Assembly: GCF_016803135.1 (NCBI RefSeq) | Contig: NZ_JAEVFE010000005.1 | Coordinates: forward strand, 145,184-209,183 | Length of the DNA: 64,000 bases | Direction: 5' to 3' | Source of the DNA: Altererythrobacter sp. C41 | GTDB taxonomy: Bacteria; Pseudomonadota; Alphaproteobacteria; Sphingomonadales; Sphingomonadaceae | Part shown: positions 33,621 to 42,507 of the stretch, in pieces | Numbering within the stretch: the first letter of the stretch is position 1 | How the letters are laid out: the number at the start of each line of letters is the position of its first letter | Program-made: the position numbers and the translations under genes | The notes under the pieces: generated by a model | The model's database searches: none | The model's input: only the letters and a program-made list of their open reading frames with translations | What the model was told of the DNA's origin: nothing

Positions 33621-34772
33621 TCAGCTCTCCTGCAGATCCGGGACCATGACCTGACGGATCGCTTTGCCGTCGGCGAGCTTGTCGAGCAGACCGTTGATCT
33701 CCGTGAGCGGACTGATCGAGGTCAGAAGTTTTTCGACCGGCAGCCGTCCGTTTTTCCACATCGTGATGTAACGGGGTATGTCTCGCGCCGGAACGGCCGA
33801 TCCCATGTAGGAACCGATCAGGGTCTTCCCCTCCGCCACGAGCGAAACGGCTGGAATGTCCAGCCGCTCGGCAGGGTTCGGCAGACCGACGGTTACGATG
33901 CGGCTACCGCGCCGCCCGGCTTCGTAGGCAGCCTTGAGCACTGCGGCCTTCCCAACCGTTTCGATCACCACATCCGCTCCCCCCTGGGGGAAAAGCGCAG
34001 GCAGGCGCTCGGCCGCTTCCTCCGGACCAAAGGCGATGGCGCCAAGTTCTTCGGCAAGTGCGCGCTTCTCCGCCGAAGGATCTATGGCGCACAGGATGGC
34101 CGCACCGGCCGCACGAGCTGCAAGCAATGCGGACAGACCCACTCCGCCCAGGCCGTAGATCAGGATGCTTTCGCCGGCGCGCAACTGGGCGGAGTTGATC
34201 ACCGCTCCAGCGCCCGTGAGCACTGCACAGCCGAACAGTGCCGCGATGTGTGGCGGAATATCGGGAGCGACCTTCACGGCCGAACGGCGATCGACGACGG
34301 CATGCGTCGCGAACGCGGAAACGCCGAGGTGATGGTGCACGTCCCCGCCGCAGCCATCATGCAGGCGGCGCCCGCCATTCAGCAAGCGCCCTTCTCCGTT
34401 GGCGGCGGCACCCTCGGAGCACATGTAGGGCTCGCCGCCGTGGCACGCCGCGCATTCGCCGCATGAGGGAAGGAAGGCGAGGATGACCCGGTCGCCAATC
34501 GCGAACTGTCGTTCGTCGGGCGAGCCGAGACCCTCGACTATCCCCGTCGCTTCATGCCCCAGCGCCATCGGCATCGGACGCGGACGATCGCCGTTGATGA
34601 CCGACAAGTCCGAATGGCACAGGCCAGCGGCGTCGATGCGGACCAGCAGTTCACCCGGCCCCGGCGGATCGAGAGTCAGCCCGGTCAGCTTGAGCGGCGC
34701 CTCGTCCGAATAGGGGCGAGGATTGTCTCCCGAGCGCTCAAGTACGGCGGCGGTGATCTGCATCCCATTCAT
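33621..34772 (-). CDS. Zinc-dependent alcohol dehydrogenase (MDR, class III-like)
   Basis: The 383-residue dehydrogenase has the catalytic zinc site in GLCHSDLSV and GHEATGIVE, and the four-Cys structural zinc lobe CGECAACHGGEPYMC (about residues 96-110). The NAD-binding motif IYGLGGVGLSAL (about 203-214) follows. It is of the S-(hydroxymethyl)glutathione/long-chain alcohol dehydrogenase type. It is the last gene of the imide/hydratase operon, 58 bases after the lyase gene, and could oxidise an alcohol intermediate or reduce an aldehyde from it. ATG at 34763 is an alternative start. Confidence 0.9.
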   Translation of the reverse strand: MNGMQITAAVLERSGDNPRPYSDEAPLKLTGLTLDPPGPGELLVRIDAAGLCHSDLSVINGDRPRPMPMALGHEATGIVEGLGSPDERQFAIGDRVILAFLPSCGECAACHGGEPYMCSEGAAANGEGRLLNGGRRLHDGCGGDVHHHLGVSAFATHAVVDRRSAVKVAPDIPPHIAALFGCAVLTGAGAVINSAQLRAGESILIYGLGGVGLSALLAARAAGAAILCAIDPSAEKRALAEELGAIAFGPEEAAERLPALFPQGGADVVIETVGKAAVLKAAYEAGRRGSRIVTVGLPNPAERLDIPAVSLVAEGKTLIGSYMGSAVPARDIPRYITMWKNGRLPVEKLLTSISPLTEINGLLDKLADGKAIRQVMVPDLQES

Positions 34773-34830
34773 CCTCTTGCAAACGTCATTGAAGGTGGGT
34801 CGGAGCCGACCGCGAAACGAGGCGCGCGGA

Positions 34831-35685
34831 CTATTTCGACCACTTCCGTTCGAAATCCCAGACTTCCCGAAAGCCGATCATTTCGCAGAACGTCCGGAAA
34901 TCGAACATCGGCATGTCGGCGGGTTCGCCGTCTCCCTCGTCCCGCAGTTTGACGAAGGCGGTCTCCATGGCGGAGGCTGCGATCAGGCTCGACAGGGCCG
35001 GATAGATCGCAAAGGCATAGCCGATGTCCGTCAGCACGTCGGCCTTGAGGATCGGGGTAGATCCGCCGTTGGCCATATTGGCCATCACCGGCAGGTCGAA
35101 AGCGGCGCAGACCTTGCGCATCTCTTCTTCGCTTTCCATCGCTTCCGGGAAAAGGATGTCCGCGCCGGCCTCGGCATAGGCCTCCAGCCGGCGCAGCACG
35201 GCGTCCATGCCTTCCGACTGGCGCGCGTCACTGCGGGCGATGATCAGCATGTCCTCACGCGTGTCCGCAGCGACCTTGATCTTCTCCGCCATCTCCTCGA
35301 CCGGGATCACCCGGCGATTGGGCGTGTGGCCACACTTCTTGGGAAACTCCTGATCCTCTATCTGGATCGCGGAGACGCCCGCCGCTTCGTATCCCTTGAC
35401 CGTGTGATGGACGTTCAGCAGCCCGCCGAAACCCGTATCGGCGTCCGCGATCAGTGCTGCCTTGCTCGTGCGCTTCAGCGTGGCCATGCGATCCAGCATC
35501 TGCGTATAGGTCACGAGCCCGGCGTCGGGCAGGCCCCACGCCGACGCCGTCAGCCAGTATCCCGTGCCATAGACGATGTCGAAACCGACTTTGTCCGCGA
35601 TGACGGCCGCGATCATGTCGTGAACGCCGGGCACCACGAAGAAGTCTCCGGCCGCGAGCTTGTCGCGCAGGCGGGTGTCGGTCAT
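34831..35685 (-). CDS. Isocitrate lyase/PEP mutase-family C-C lyase
   Basis: The 284-residue TIM-barrel enzyme has GVHDMIAAVIADKVGFDIVY, the metal-binding ADADTGFGG (about residues 83-91), the IEDQEFPKKCGH active-site loop with catalytic Cys (about 115-126) and IIARSDAR. The KKCGH loop marks a lyase (2-methylisocitrate or 2,3-dimethylmalate lyase type) and not a phosphonate mutase. It follows the LeuD-like gene by 13 bases. A substituted malate split to pyruvate and a short acid is the inferred reaction, as in the DmdAB-Dml step of nicotinate fermentation. Confidence 0.85.
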   Translation of the reverse strand: MTDTRLRDKLAAGDFFVVPGVHDMIAAVIADKVGFDIVYGTGYWLTASAWGLPDAGLVTYTQMLDRMATLKRTSKAALIADADTGFGGLLNVHHTVKGYEAAGVSAIQIEDQEFPKKCGHTPNRRVIPVEEMAEKIKVAADTREDMLIIARSDARQSEGMDAVLRRLEAYAEAGADILFPEAMESEEEMRKVCAAFDLPVMANMANGGSTPILKADVLTDIGYAFAIYPALSSLIAASAMETAFVKLRDEGDGEPADMPMFDFRTFCEMIGFREVWDFERKWSK

Positions 35686-35698
35686 GAAAACTGCTTCC

Positions 35699-36283
35699 TT
35701 ATGTCCAGAGCCATGGGGCGGCGCGTTTCTGTGCCGCCTCGAAACGCGCGATGTCAGCCGCGTGAAGAGCGAGAATGCGGGTCGTGTCGTTCCATCCGTT
35801 GAGCAGGGCCTGCCGGCGGTCGTCGGCAACCTCGAAGGAAATCGAGGCTAGATCGCCCGCAACCACTGTCTTTGCCTTCAGGTCGACCAGGATCGTTCCG
35901 TTCGCTTCGGCGATCCGTCGCAAACTCTCCACCCGATCCCGCTCGAGCCGGATCGGCAGCATGCCGTTCCGGAAGCAGTTCGAATAGAATATCTCCCCGA
36001 AGCTTTCGGCGACGATGACCCGGATACCCAGGTCTCCGATCGCCCAGGGGGCTTGCTCGCGGCTCGATCCGCAGCCGAAATTGGGGCCCGCGATCAGGAT
36101 CGGGCGGTCGTTGCCCACTCCGATCGGAAAACCGGGTTCATCACGTCGGTCGGCAAAGGCATAGCGGCCGAGACCCTTCTTCTCGGTAATGAGGAGAAAG
36201 CGCGCCGGATAGATCACGTCCGTATCCACGTCCGCATCGGGCAGCGAGATCGCCTGCCCCTCCACCCGTTCCAGCCGGTTCAT
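35699..36283 (-). CDS. LeuD-like small hydratase subunit
   Basis: The 194-residue swivel-domain subunit has [14 protein letters not shown] (about residues 16-29), the substrate-binding loop [16 protein letters not shown] (about 65-80) and [13 protein letters not shown]. It pairs with the overlapping LeuC-like gene (ATGA) to form an aconitase-family heterodimer. The surroundings are catabolic, with no leuA or leuB. It is thus unlikely to be the leucine-pathway enzyme; dimethylmaleate hydratase-like or citraconate hydratase-like activity is inferred. Confidence 0.88.
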   Translation of the reverse strand: MNRLERVEGQAISLPDADVDTDVIYPARFLLITEKKGLGRYAFADRRDEPGFPIGVGNDRPILIAGPNFGCGSSREQAPWAIGDLGIRVIVAESFGEIFYSNCFRNGMLPIRLERDRVESLRRIAEANGTILVDLKAKTVVAGDLASISFEVADDRRQALLNGWNDTTRILALHAADIARFEAAQKRAAPWLWT

Positions 36284-37656
36284 GCGAGCGCCTCGCGAAC
36301 ATCCACGATCCGGCCGGCAATGGCGGCGGCTGCGACCATGGCGGGGCTCATCAGATGCGTGCGGGCGCCCGCGCCCTGCCGGCCTTCGAAATTGCGATTG
36401 GAGGTGGAAGCGCAGCGCGCGCCCGCAGGCAGACGATCGCTGTTCATGGCGACACAGAGCGAACAGCCGGGTTCGCGCCATTCGAAGCCCGCGGCCTTGA
36501 AGACACGGTCGAGCCCCTCGGCCTCGGCCTGGCGTTTCACCTGCATCGAGCCCGGCACCACAAGGGCGCGCACCCCATCGGCGACATGAGCTCCCCCAAT
36601 GACTGACGCGGCCGCCCGCAAGTCTTCCAGCCGGCCGTTCGTGCAACTGCCGATGAACGCATGGTCGATGGGCAAACCGGCGATCGCGGCTCCCGCGGCA
36701 AGCCCCATGTACTGCATCGGCCGCTTCAGGGCACCATCTCCCGGGAGCGCGCTGTCGATCGAGACGGCCTGATCGGGGCTGGTGCCGAACGTTACCTGTG
36801 GGGCGATCTCACCCGCTGCGATCACGATCTCGGGGTCGAAAACGGCATCCGCGTCGCTCGCGAGCGTGCGCCAGTGAGCGACTGCCGCTTCCCACGCTTC
36901 TCCCGAAGGTGCGCGGGGGCGCCCCTCGAGGTAGGCGAACGTCTTCTCGTCCGGAGCGACCAGACCGGTCCGCGAGCCCGCCTCGATCGCCATGTTGCAC
37001 AAGGTCATTCGGCCTTCCATCGAGAGCGCCTCGACCGCTTCACCGGCGAACTCGACCGCGTGGCCCGTGCCGCCCGAAGAACCGACCGCTGCGATGAAGG
37101 CGAGAGCCATGTCCTTCGCCGATACGCCGGGTTGCAGCGCACCCGTAAAGGTCACGCGCATCGTTCGGGCGCGGGTCTGCCAGAGCGTCTGCGTCGCCAT
37201 CACGGTGCCGCATTCGGATGCCCCTATGCCGAACGCGAGCGCGCCGAACGCGCCATGGGTCGAGGTGTGGCTGTCGCCGCAGACGAGTGTGATCCCAGGC
37301 AGGGTAAAGCCCTGTTCCGGGCCGATGACATGCACGATGCCCTGATCGTTCCCTTGCAGCGGCAGATACGCGATCCCGAACTCGGCGCAGTTGCGCTCAA
37401 GCAGTGCGATTTGAGCCGCGGCCTGCGGATCGTCGATCGCTAGGTTGCGGTCATGCGTCGGAACCGAGTGATCGGCGACGGCGAGCTGGGTTCCGGGCCG
37501 GTGCACCTCCAGACCGTCTTCACGCAACGCCTCGAACGACTGCGGCGTGCTCACCTCGTGCAGGAGATGCCGGTCGATGTAGAGCAGCGCCTTGCCGTCG
37601 CCGCTATCGACGACGACGTGCGCGTCCCACAACTTGTCATAGAGGCTGCGAGACAT
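36280..37656 (-). CDS. LeuC-like large hydratase subunit (4Fe-4S)
   Basis: The 458-residue protein is of the aconitase/isopropylmalate isomerase family. Motifs are [39 protein letters not shown] (about residues 126-145), [13 protein letters not shown] and [11 protein letters not shown], with three Cys available for the iron-sulfur cluster, then [12 protein letters not shown]. It acts in the cytosol together with the LeuD-like subunit. It lies seven bases after a deacetylase-fold gene in the same operon. The expected chemistry is hydration of a substituted maleate or isomerisation of a substituted malate. Confidence 0.92.
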   Translation of the reverse strand: MSRSLYDKLWDAHVVVDSGDGKALLYIDRHLLHEVSTPQSFEALREDGLEVHRPGTQLAVADHSVPTHDRNLAIDDPQAAAQIALLERNCAEFGIAYLPLQGNDQGIVHVIGPEQGFTLPGITLVCGDSHTSTHGAFGALAFGIGASECGTVMATQTLWQTRARTMRVTFTGALQPGVSAKDMALAFIAAVGSSGGTGHAVEFAGEAVEALSMEGRMTLCNMAIEAGSRTGLVAPDEKTFAYLEGRPRAPSGEAWEAAVAHWRTLASDADAVFDPEIVIAAGEIAPQVTFGTSPDQAVSIDSALPGDGALKRPMQYMGLAAGAAIAGLPIDHAFIGSCTNGRLEDLRAAASVIGGAHVADGVRALVVPGSMQVKRQAEAEGLDRVFKAAGFEWREPGCSLCVAMNSDRLPAGARCASTSNRNFEGRQGAGARTHLMSPAMVAAAAIAGRIVDVREALA

Positions 37657-37662
37657 GCTCGA

Positions 37663-38589
37663 TCAATCGATCTGCGGCCCCGCCGCCGCGGCGATTTCGC
37701 CTCCCGTGGCGAAGCCATGGCCCGGCTGCGCGGCCAGCCACTGCAGCAACCGGTCGAACTCCGCCATGCGGTAGGGAAGGCCGGTGATATAGGGCGTGAC
37801 GTTGAGGCTGAGCATGCGTCCGCCAAACGTTTCGGCCTCGCCTGCCAGCCAGGCGAAGGCGTCCTGCATCTGCTGGCAGTAGGATGCCATGCTCTGCTGC
37901 TGCACGTTCAGGATCTGCCGATCCGACAACTCATGGTTTAGCGGCAAGTTGAGTATCGGGCCCTCGGGCGTGCGCATGCGATAGGGCAGATCGTCGTTCA
38001 CCCAGTCGCACATGTAGCTCAGCCCGGCCTCGGCCAGGAGCGCGGGCGTGTTGAAGGACTGCGACCGGGCGATGGAAAGCCAGCCGGTGGGACGGGTCCC
38101 GGTGGCCTTCTCGAGTTCGCTCAGAGTGTCTGCGATGATTCGTCGCTCGTCGTCCTCGTCCACACCGGTCGCGATGGTTCCGTTCATATCGGTCGAATGG
38201 GCGATGATCTCGTGCCCAGCTGCGACGATGTCCGCGATGAGCGCGGGATAGCGCGCCGCGATTGCGGCGTTGGCGGCGATGCTGGCTCGCGCCCCCGCTT
38301 TTTCGAGCGCATCCAGCAACCGGTAGACGCCCACCCGGCTGCCGTAGTCGCGCGACGTGTAATGGCGATAATCGGGATAGGCCGTCTGCATATGGCCCGG
38401 AGCCCTGAACGGCTTGTCGTTCGGCACGATCGGGAACCATTCGAGATCGATCACGATCCAGGTCAGCACCTTGCTGCCGTTCGGCCAGGAGATCGGCGCG
38501 CGTTCGAACAGGTTCGACCAGGAATAGAGGTCGTGATCCATGCCGTGGCGGCGCATCGGATATTCGAGATAGCCGGGGTCGAGGGTCAT
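37663..38589 (-). CDS. Polysaccharide deacetylase-fold amidohydrolase 1 (PuuE/imidase type)
   Basis: The 308-residue protein has the NodB-type barrel of the PuuE/allantoinase/imidase group. Blocks are LTWIVIDLEWFPIVP, SRDYGSRVGVYRLLDALEKAG (given in part), AAGHEIIAHSTDMNG (about residues 131-145), the FGGRMLSLNVTPYITGLPYR region and a GHGFATGGEIA tail. Cytosolic members open imide, ureide or hydantoin rings rather than deacetylate sugars. It overlaps its paralogue upstream by ATGA. The two may form a complex or split substrate range. Confidence 0.82.
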   Translation of the reverse strand: MTLDPGYLEYPMRRHGMDHDLYSWSNLFERAPISWPNGSKVLTWIVIDLEWFPIVPNDKPFRAPGHMQTAYPDYRHYTSRDYGSRVGVYRLLDALEKAGARASIAANAAIAARYPALIADIVAAGHEIIAHSTDMNGTIATGVDEDDERRIIADTLSELEKATGTRPTGWLSIARSQSFNTPALLAEAGLSYMCDWVNDDLPYRMRTPEGPILNLPLNHELSDRQILNVQQQSMASYCQQMQDAFAWLAGEAETFGGRMLSLNVTPYITGLPYRMAEFDRLLQWLAAQPGHGFATGGEIAAAAGPQID

Positions 38590-39488
38590 GCCTTGCCTCC
38601 CGCGAGATCCGCATGGTGGGTCAGATAGTGGTCGGCAATATCGCCGCTGCGCGTGATCCATGCACGCCCGTCGGCCGCAATGTGGCGCAGCACTTCTTCG
38701 AACGGTCCGATACGGTGCGGCTGACCGATCAGATAGCTGTGCAGGGGGATGCACATGACGGTTCCCGAAGCCTCGCCCTCCTCGGCCAGCCGTTCGTACT
38801 GCCGGATCAGCGTCTGCGCATATTCACGCGGGCTCATGTTGTAGATGAAGAAGCCGTAGTGGTCGTTGACCTCGAGGCTGTAGGGCATCGAGATCAGGCG
38901 TCCCGACTTCGTCGCCACCGGCATCGGCTGATCGTCGTGATAGAGGTCGCAAGTGTAGCTCATGCCGTATTCGGCGATCAGATCGAGCGTGCGCGGGGTG
39001 TGCGTCAGCGCCGGAGCGAGCCACCCCTTGATCGTCTGGCCGGTCGCATCGCGAACCGTGCGGATCGAATCCTCGATGATCGCGCGTTCCTGCGCTTCAT
39101 CCATCCCATAGCTGTAGCGGGTATTGTAAATGCCGTGGCTGAAAAACTCCCATCCCAGTTCGTTGGCATGGGCGACGACCTCCGGCACGTGCTGGCAAAG
39201 GGCGACCGACAGGGACACGCTGCCCTTGAAGCCGTGCTTTTCCATGACCTCGGCCATCCGCCAGTGGCCGACGCGGTTGGCATAGTCCCGGTGGCTGTAT
39301 CCGACGACATCCGGATGCGGCTTGGGCCAGCTCTTTCGGTGAGGATTCGCCGGCGGATCCAGTTCGTAGAACTCGAGATTGGGCGAAACCCACACGGCAA
39401 TCTGCTTGCCGCCCGGCCAGGTGATCCGCGGACGCGCCCTATAGGGAACGTAATCGTAGAGACCTGGATCGCCCTCGCCTTCACGCAT
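38586..39488 (-). CDS. Polysaccharide deacetylase-fold amidohydrolase 2 (PuuE/imidase type)
   Basis: The 300-residue paralogue of the downstream gene carries GGKQIAVWVSPNLEFYE, HRDYANRVGHWRMAEVMEKH, LGWEFFSHGIYNTRYSYGMD (about residues 111-130), GWLAPALTHTPRTLDLIAEYG, and CIPLHSYLIGQPHRIG, which supplies the His of the metal site. It lacks a signal peptide and so acts in the cytosol. It overlaps the amidase gene upstream (8 bases) and the paralogue downstream (ATGA). Ring opening of a cyclic imide or related heterocycle is the favoured role. Confidence 0.83.
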   Translation of the reverse strand: MREGEGDPGLYDYVPYRARPRITWPGGKQIAVWVSPNLEFYELDPPANPHRKSWPKPHPDVVGYSHRDYANRVGHWRMAEVMEKHGFKGSVSLSVALCQHVPEVVAHANELGWEFFSHGIYNTRYSYGMDEAQERAIIEDSIRTVRDATGQTIKGWLAPALTHTPRTLDLIAEYGMSYTCDLYHDDQPMPVATKSGRLISMPYSLEVNDHYGFFIYNMSPREYAQTLIRQYERLAEEGEASGTVMCIPLHSYLIGQPHRIGPFEEVLRHIAADGRAWITRSGDIADHYLTHHADLAGGKA

Positions 39489-40167
39489 CGCGCGCCTCCA
39501 GCCAATCGATCACCGTTTGCACGGGCTCGACATCCGCATACTTGAGCTGAAGGTCGGTCAGGTTCGCGAAGTGATAGCTTTCATGCTTGTCCGCGCAGGT
39601 TTCGATCGGAACGATCGTGCGGTAGCCGCGGCTGAGCGAATCGACGGCCGTGGCCCGGACGCAGCCCGACGTGCTGCCGCCGGTCACGACGACGGTATCG
39701 ACGCCGTGCCAGACGAGCAGGCTTTGCAGCGGAGTCTCGAAGAAGGCCGAGGGCATGCGCTTGTCGTAGATCGTGTCGGCCGGATCGATCCGGCACCGAT
39801 CGTCGAACGCATGGCGGCGGCTGCCGTATTTTATATTCTGCAGCGAGTCGGGCGTGTTCGTACGCGTACCCCATACGCCGGCATCCGAGGCGTCCTCGGC
39901 ATAGGCAACATGCGTCCAGATGACGGGCATGTTCCGCGATCGCGCGAGGTCCGACAGGGTATTGATATATTCGATCTGACGCGGGTCAGTCTCGTAAGCG
40001 GTCTTGAATTCGTCGATCCGCGTATAGGCGTTCTGGACGTCCACGTTCACGATCGCGAGCTTCCGCCCGAAGCCGAACTTGGCGCGCGCCGGGTTGGCCA
40101 TCACTTCTTCGAATATCTGCCGCGCGGTCTTGTCTTCGCGGATCATGCGCGTGCCTATCAGCGTCAT
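39481..40167 (-). CDS. Isochorismatase-fold cysteine amidohydrolase
   Basis: The 228-residue enzyme belongs to the N-carbamoylsarcosine/maleamate amidohydrolase group. The catalytic Asp is in LAIVNVDVQNAYTR (about residues 38-51), the Lys in IYDKRMPSAFFET (about 127-139) and the nucleophilic Cys in VVTGGSTSGCVRATAVDSL (about 154-172). Such enzymes release ammonia from half-amides or N-carbamoyl compounds. It overlaps the HMG-CoA-lyase-like gene upstream (ATGA) and the imidase-type gene downstream, matching a second step after ring opening. Confidence 0.9.
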   Translation of the reverse strand: MTLIGTRMIREDKTARQIFEEVMANPARAKFGFGRKLAIVNVDVQNAYTRIDEFKTAYETDPRQIEYINTLSDLARSRNMPVIWTHVAYAEDASDAGVWGTRTNTPDSLQNIKYGSRRHAFDDRCRIDPADTIYDKRMPSAFFETPLQSLLVWHGVDTVVVTGGSTSGCVRATAVDSLSRGYRTIVPIETCADKHESYHFANLTDLQLKYADVEPVQTVIDWLEARDA

Positions 40168-41111
40168 TCGGTTGCTCCTGTCCGGTCGATGGTTGCAGGG
40201 GTGAAACCCAGCGGCAGCCCCGCAAGCGGGGCGAAACCGTAAAGGGGTTCGTCGCCGATCACGCCCTGCAGGTATTCGCGGACGGCGAAAAGTGCTTCCA
40301 GATCGATTCCCGTCTTCACGCCCATTGCCTCGAACATGAAGACCAGATCTTCGGTCACGATATTCCCACTCGCGCCCGGCGCGAAGGGACAACCGCCGAT
40401 CCCGCCCAGCGAACTGTCAAAGGTGGTGAGGCCGGCTTCGAACGCGGCGAAGGCGTTGGCGATGCCGAGCCCGCGCGTGTTGTGAAGGTGGATGCCGGTG
40501 AGCGCCCCTTTCCCGAACGCGCTCCACAGTGCCCTGATCATGGTCTGCACCGAGCGCGGGTCGGCGTAACCGGTCGTGTCCGCCAGCCCGACTTCGTCGC
40601 AGCCGGCTTCCAGCAGCGCTTCCGCCAGTTCCAGGACTTTCGCCTGGGGCACCTCGCCTTCGAGCGTGCATCCGAATGCCGTGGACAGGCTCCCCTCGAA
40701 GTGCGGGCGCTCACCTTCCGGAAGCTCACGAATAAGCTCCCCGATGCGCCGCGCCTCTTCGATGACCTGCGCGTGCGTCCGGCGCAGGTTCGCCAGGCTG
40801 TGCGTTTCACTGCATGACAGCGGCAGTGTGATCTTGTGCGCGCCGGCGGCAATCGCATCGGCCGCTCCGCGCGCGTTGGGGACCAGCGCCGCGATTGTCA
40901 GCCCTTCGATTTGCGTTGCATAGCGCACGATTTCCGCTGTGTCGGCGAGCTGCGGCAGAAGCTTTGCCGGCACGAAGCTGCCGACCTCGATTTCCCTGAC
41001 TCCTGCCTCCCAAGCCATTGAGATCCATTTCTTCTTGGCCTCGGTGGGTAAAATTTGGGCGATGCTTTGCAAGCCATCCCGCGGCCCAACCTCACTGATC
41101 AAAACTTCCAC
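40164..41111 (-). CDS. Hydroxymethylglutaryl-CoA lyase-like protein
   Basis: The 315-residue HMGL-like barrel has EVGPRDGLQ (about residues 7-15), EVGSFVPAKLLPQLADT, GLADTTGYADP, IHLHNTRGLGIANAF (metal His pair, about 206-220) and the active-site Cys loop GIGGCPFAPGASGN. These enzymes cleave 3-hydroxy-3-methylacyl-CoAs into acetyl-CoA or propionyl-CoA and an oxo acid. The start is GTG at 41111 with AGGA upstream. It is divergent from the class III CoA-transferase gene, a common partner that would supply the CoA thioester. Confidence 0.9.
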   Translation of the reverse strand: MEVLISEVGPRDGLQSIAQILPTEAKKKWISMAWEAGVREIEVGSFVPAKLLPQLADTAEIVRYATQIEGLTIAALVPNARGAADAIAAGAHKITLPLSCSETHSLANLRRTHAQVIEEARRIGELIRELPEGERPHFEGSLSTAFGCTLEGEVPQAKVLELAEALLEAGCDEVGLADTTGYADPRSVQTMIRALWSAFGKGALTGIHLHNTRGLGIANAFAAFEAGLTTFDSSLGGIGGCPFAPGASGNIVTEDLVFMFEAMGVKTGIDLEALFAVREYLQGVIGDEPLYGFAPLAGLPLGFTPATIDRTGATE

Positions 41112-41131
41112 TGGAGTTCCTGCCTTGATCC

Positions 41132-41154
41132 CATATGTATTGCGTATATATCAA
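41132..41154. promoter_or_regulatory. Island operator candidate B (divergent promoter region)
   Basis: CATATGTAT (41132-41140) and ATATATCAA (41146-41154) lie in the AT-rich space between the HMG-CoA-lyase-like and CoA-transferase genes. They match the ATATRTCAWA half-site of the other island promoters. Confidence 0.45.
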
Positions 41155-41192
41155 TTAAATCTCGAATGTCGAGAGCGCAGCAGGGAGCACAT

Positions 41193-42413
41193 GTGCAGCA
41201 TCTTATGGAAAGCCCCCCCCTTCAGGGAATCCGGGTGGTCGAATTCAGCCACATGGTCATGGGGCCATCGACCGGTGCGATTCTGGCGGACCTGGGCGCC
41301 GACGTGATCAAGGTCGAGCCGCTGGGCGGAGACCGCACACGCAGACTGCTGGGATCTGGTGCGGGCTACTTCCCGATGTTCAATCGGAACAAGCGCAGCA
41401 TCTGCATCGACCTGAAAAGCGAATCGGGCCTCGCCGTCGCAAAGCGACTGATCGGCGAGGCAGATGTGTTGATAGAGAACTTCCGACCAGGTGCGCTGGA
41501 GCGACTGGGACTTGGCCCAGACGGATTCCCGGAGAGCAACCCGGGGCTGATCTATTACAGCGCCAAGGGTTTTCTGAGCGGCCCCTACGAACATCGCTCC
41601 GCCCTGGACGAGGTGGCGCAGATGATGGGCGGCCTTGCCTACATGACCGGTCCGCCGGGGCGCCCTCTCCGAGCGGGCGCATCTGTCATCGACATAGCAG
41701 GCGGCATGTTCGGCGCGATCGGGATCATGGCCGCACTCTTGCGCCGCCAGGAAGGCGGGAACGGCGCCGTCGTCCGCTCCTCCCTCTACGAGACCACGGC
41801 CTACGTGGTGGGACAGCACATGGCGCAGATGGCGGTTACGGGCGAGGCTGCGCGTCCGATGCCGGATCGCGTTTCCGCCTGGGCGATCTACGACGTCTTC
41901 GAAACCGCGCATCCGGGCGAACAGGTCTTCATCGGTGTGGTCAGCGACAGCCAGTGGCAGAGTTTCGTAGGCACGTTCGATCTGGGGTCGATTGGCAGCG
42001 ATCCGGCCTTCGAGAAGAACAACGACCGCGTCAAAGCGCGCGACGTGATCCTGCCCGTCGTTCGCGATATCATGGCCCGGCACACCCGCGCCGACCTGCT
42101 GGCCAAGCTGGAAGCCGCGGCCGTTGCCTTCGCACCGATCGCGCGGCCGGAGGATCTGTTCGACGACACCCACCTCAACGCCAATGGCACTTTGGTCGAC
42201 CTGACACTCAACGACGGGCGAAAGGTGAAACTGCCTACGACGCCGGTCGAACTTGATGGAGCTTTACCAAGCGTCCGGCGCGATATCCCGCATCCCGGAG
42301 CCGACGCGGAACAGATCCTCGCCGACATTGGCTACTCCGATGCCGAAATCGCGGAACTGCTTGCCCGGCAGGTGATCGGATCGACGCGACCCGCGGCGGG
42401 CGAGGAGAACTGA
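41193..42413 (+). CDS. Class III CoA-transferase (CaiB/BaiF family)
   Basis: The about 406-residue enzyme moves CoA between carboxylic acids. It opens with LQGIRVVEFSHMVMGPSTGAI, then has ADLGADVIKVEPLGGD, NRNKRSICIDLKS, DVLIENFRPGALERLGLG and the loop SVIDIAGGMFGAIGIMAALL, whose Asp is the expected acyl-anhydride nucleophile. The start is uncertain: GTG at 41193 has AGGGAG six bases upstream, while ATGs at 41166 and 41205 lack a site. It probably activates an acid for the divergent HMG-CoA-lyase-like enzyme. Confidence 0.9.
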   Translation: MQHLMESPPLQGIRVVEFSHMVMGPSTGAILADLGADVIKVEPLGGDRTRRLLGSGAGYFPMFNRNKRSICIDLKSESGLAVAKRLIGEADVLIENFRPGALERLGLGPDGFPESNPGLIYYSAKGFLSGPYEHRSALDEVAQMMGGLAYMTGPPGRPLRAGASVIDIAGGMFGAIGIMAALLRRQEGGNGAVVRSSLYETTAYVVGQHMAQMAVTGEAARPMPDRVSAWAIYDVFETAHPGEQVFIGVVSDSQWQSFVGTFDLGSIGSDPAFEKNNDRVKARDVILPVVRDIMARHTRADLLAKLEAAAVAFAPIARPEDLFDDTHLNANGTLVDLTLNDGRKVKLPTTPVELDGALPSVRRDIPHPGADAEQILADIGYSDAEIAELLARQVIGSTRPAAGEEN

Positions 42414-42507
42414 TCGGCGCCTACTCGCGCCTCAATTGTATTTTCTCTATGTCAAATCGTGCGCAACTCGCTATCCGGCGGCTGGCACCAGGGAAGGGAG
42501 CGGGGAA

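Noticed and set aside
35699..37656. Leucine biosynthesis (leuCD)
   Set aside because: The pair has all isomerase motifs, but no leuA or leuB is nearby and it sits inside a catabolic operon followed by a C-C lyase. A dedicated catabolic hydratase is more likely.
37663..39488. Polysaccharide or peptidoglycan deacetylases of the envelope
   Set aside because: Neither protein has a signal peptide or membrane anchor, and both lie in an operon with an amidase and hydratase. The cytosolic PuuE/imidase group fits better.
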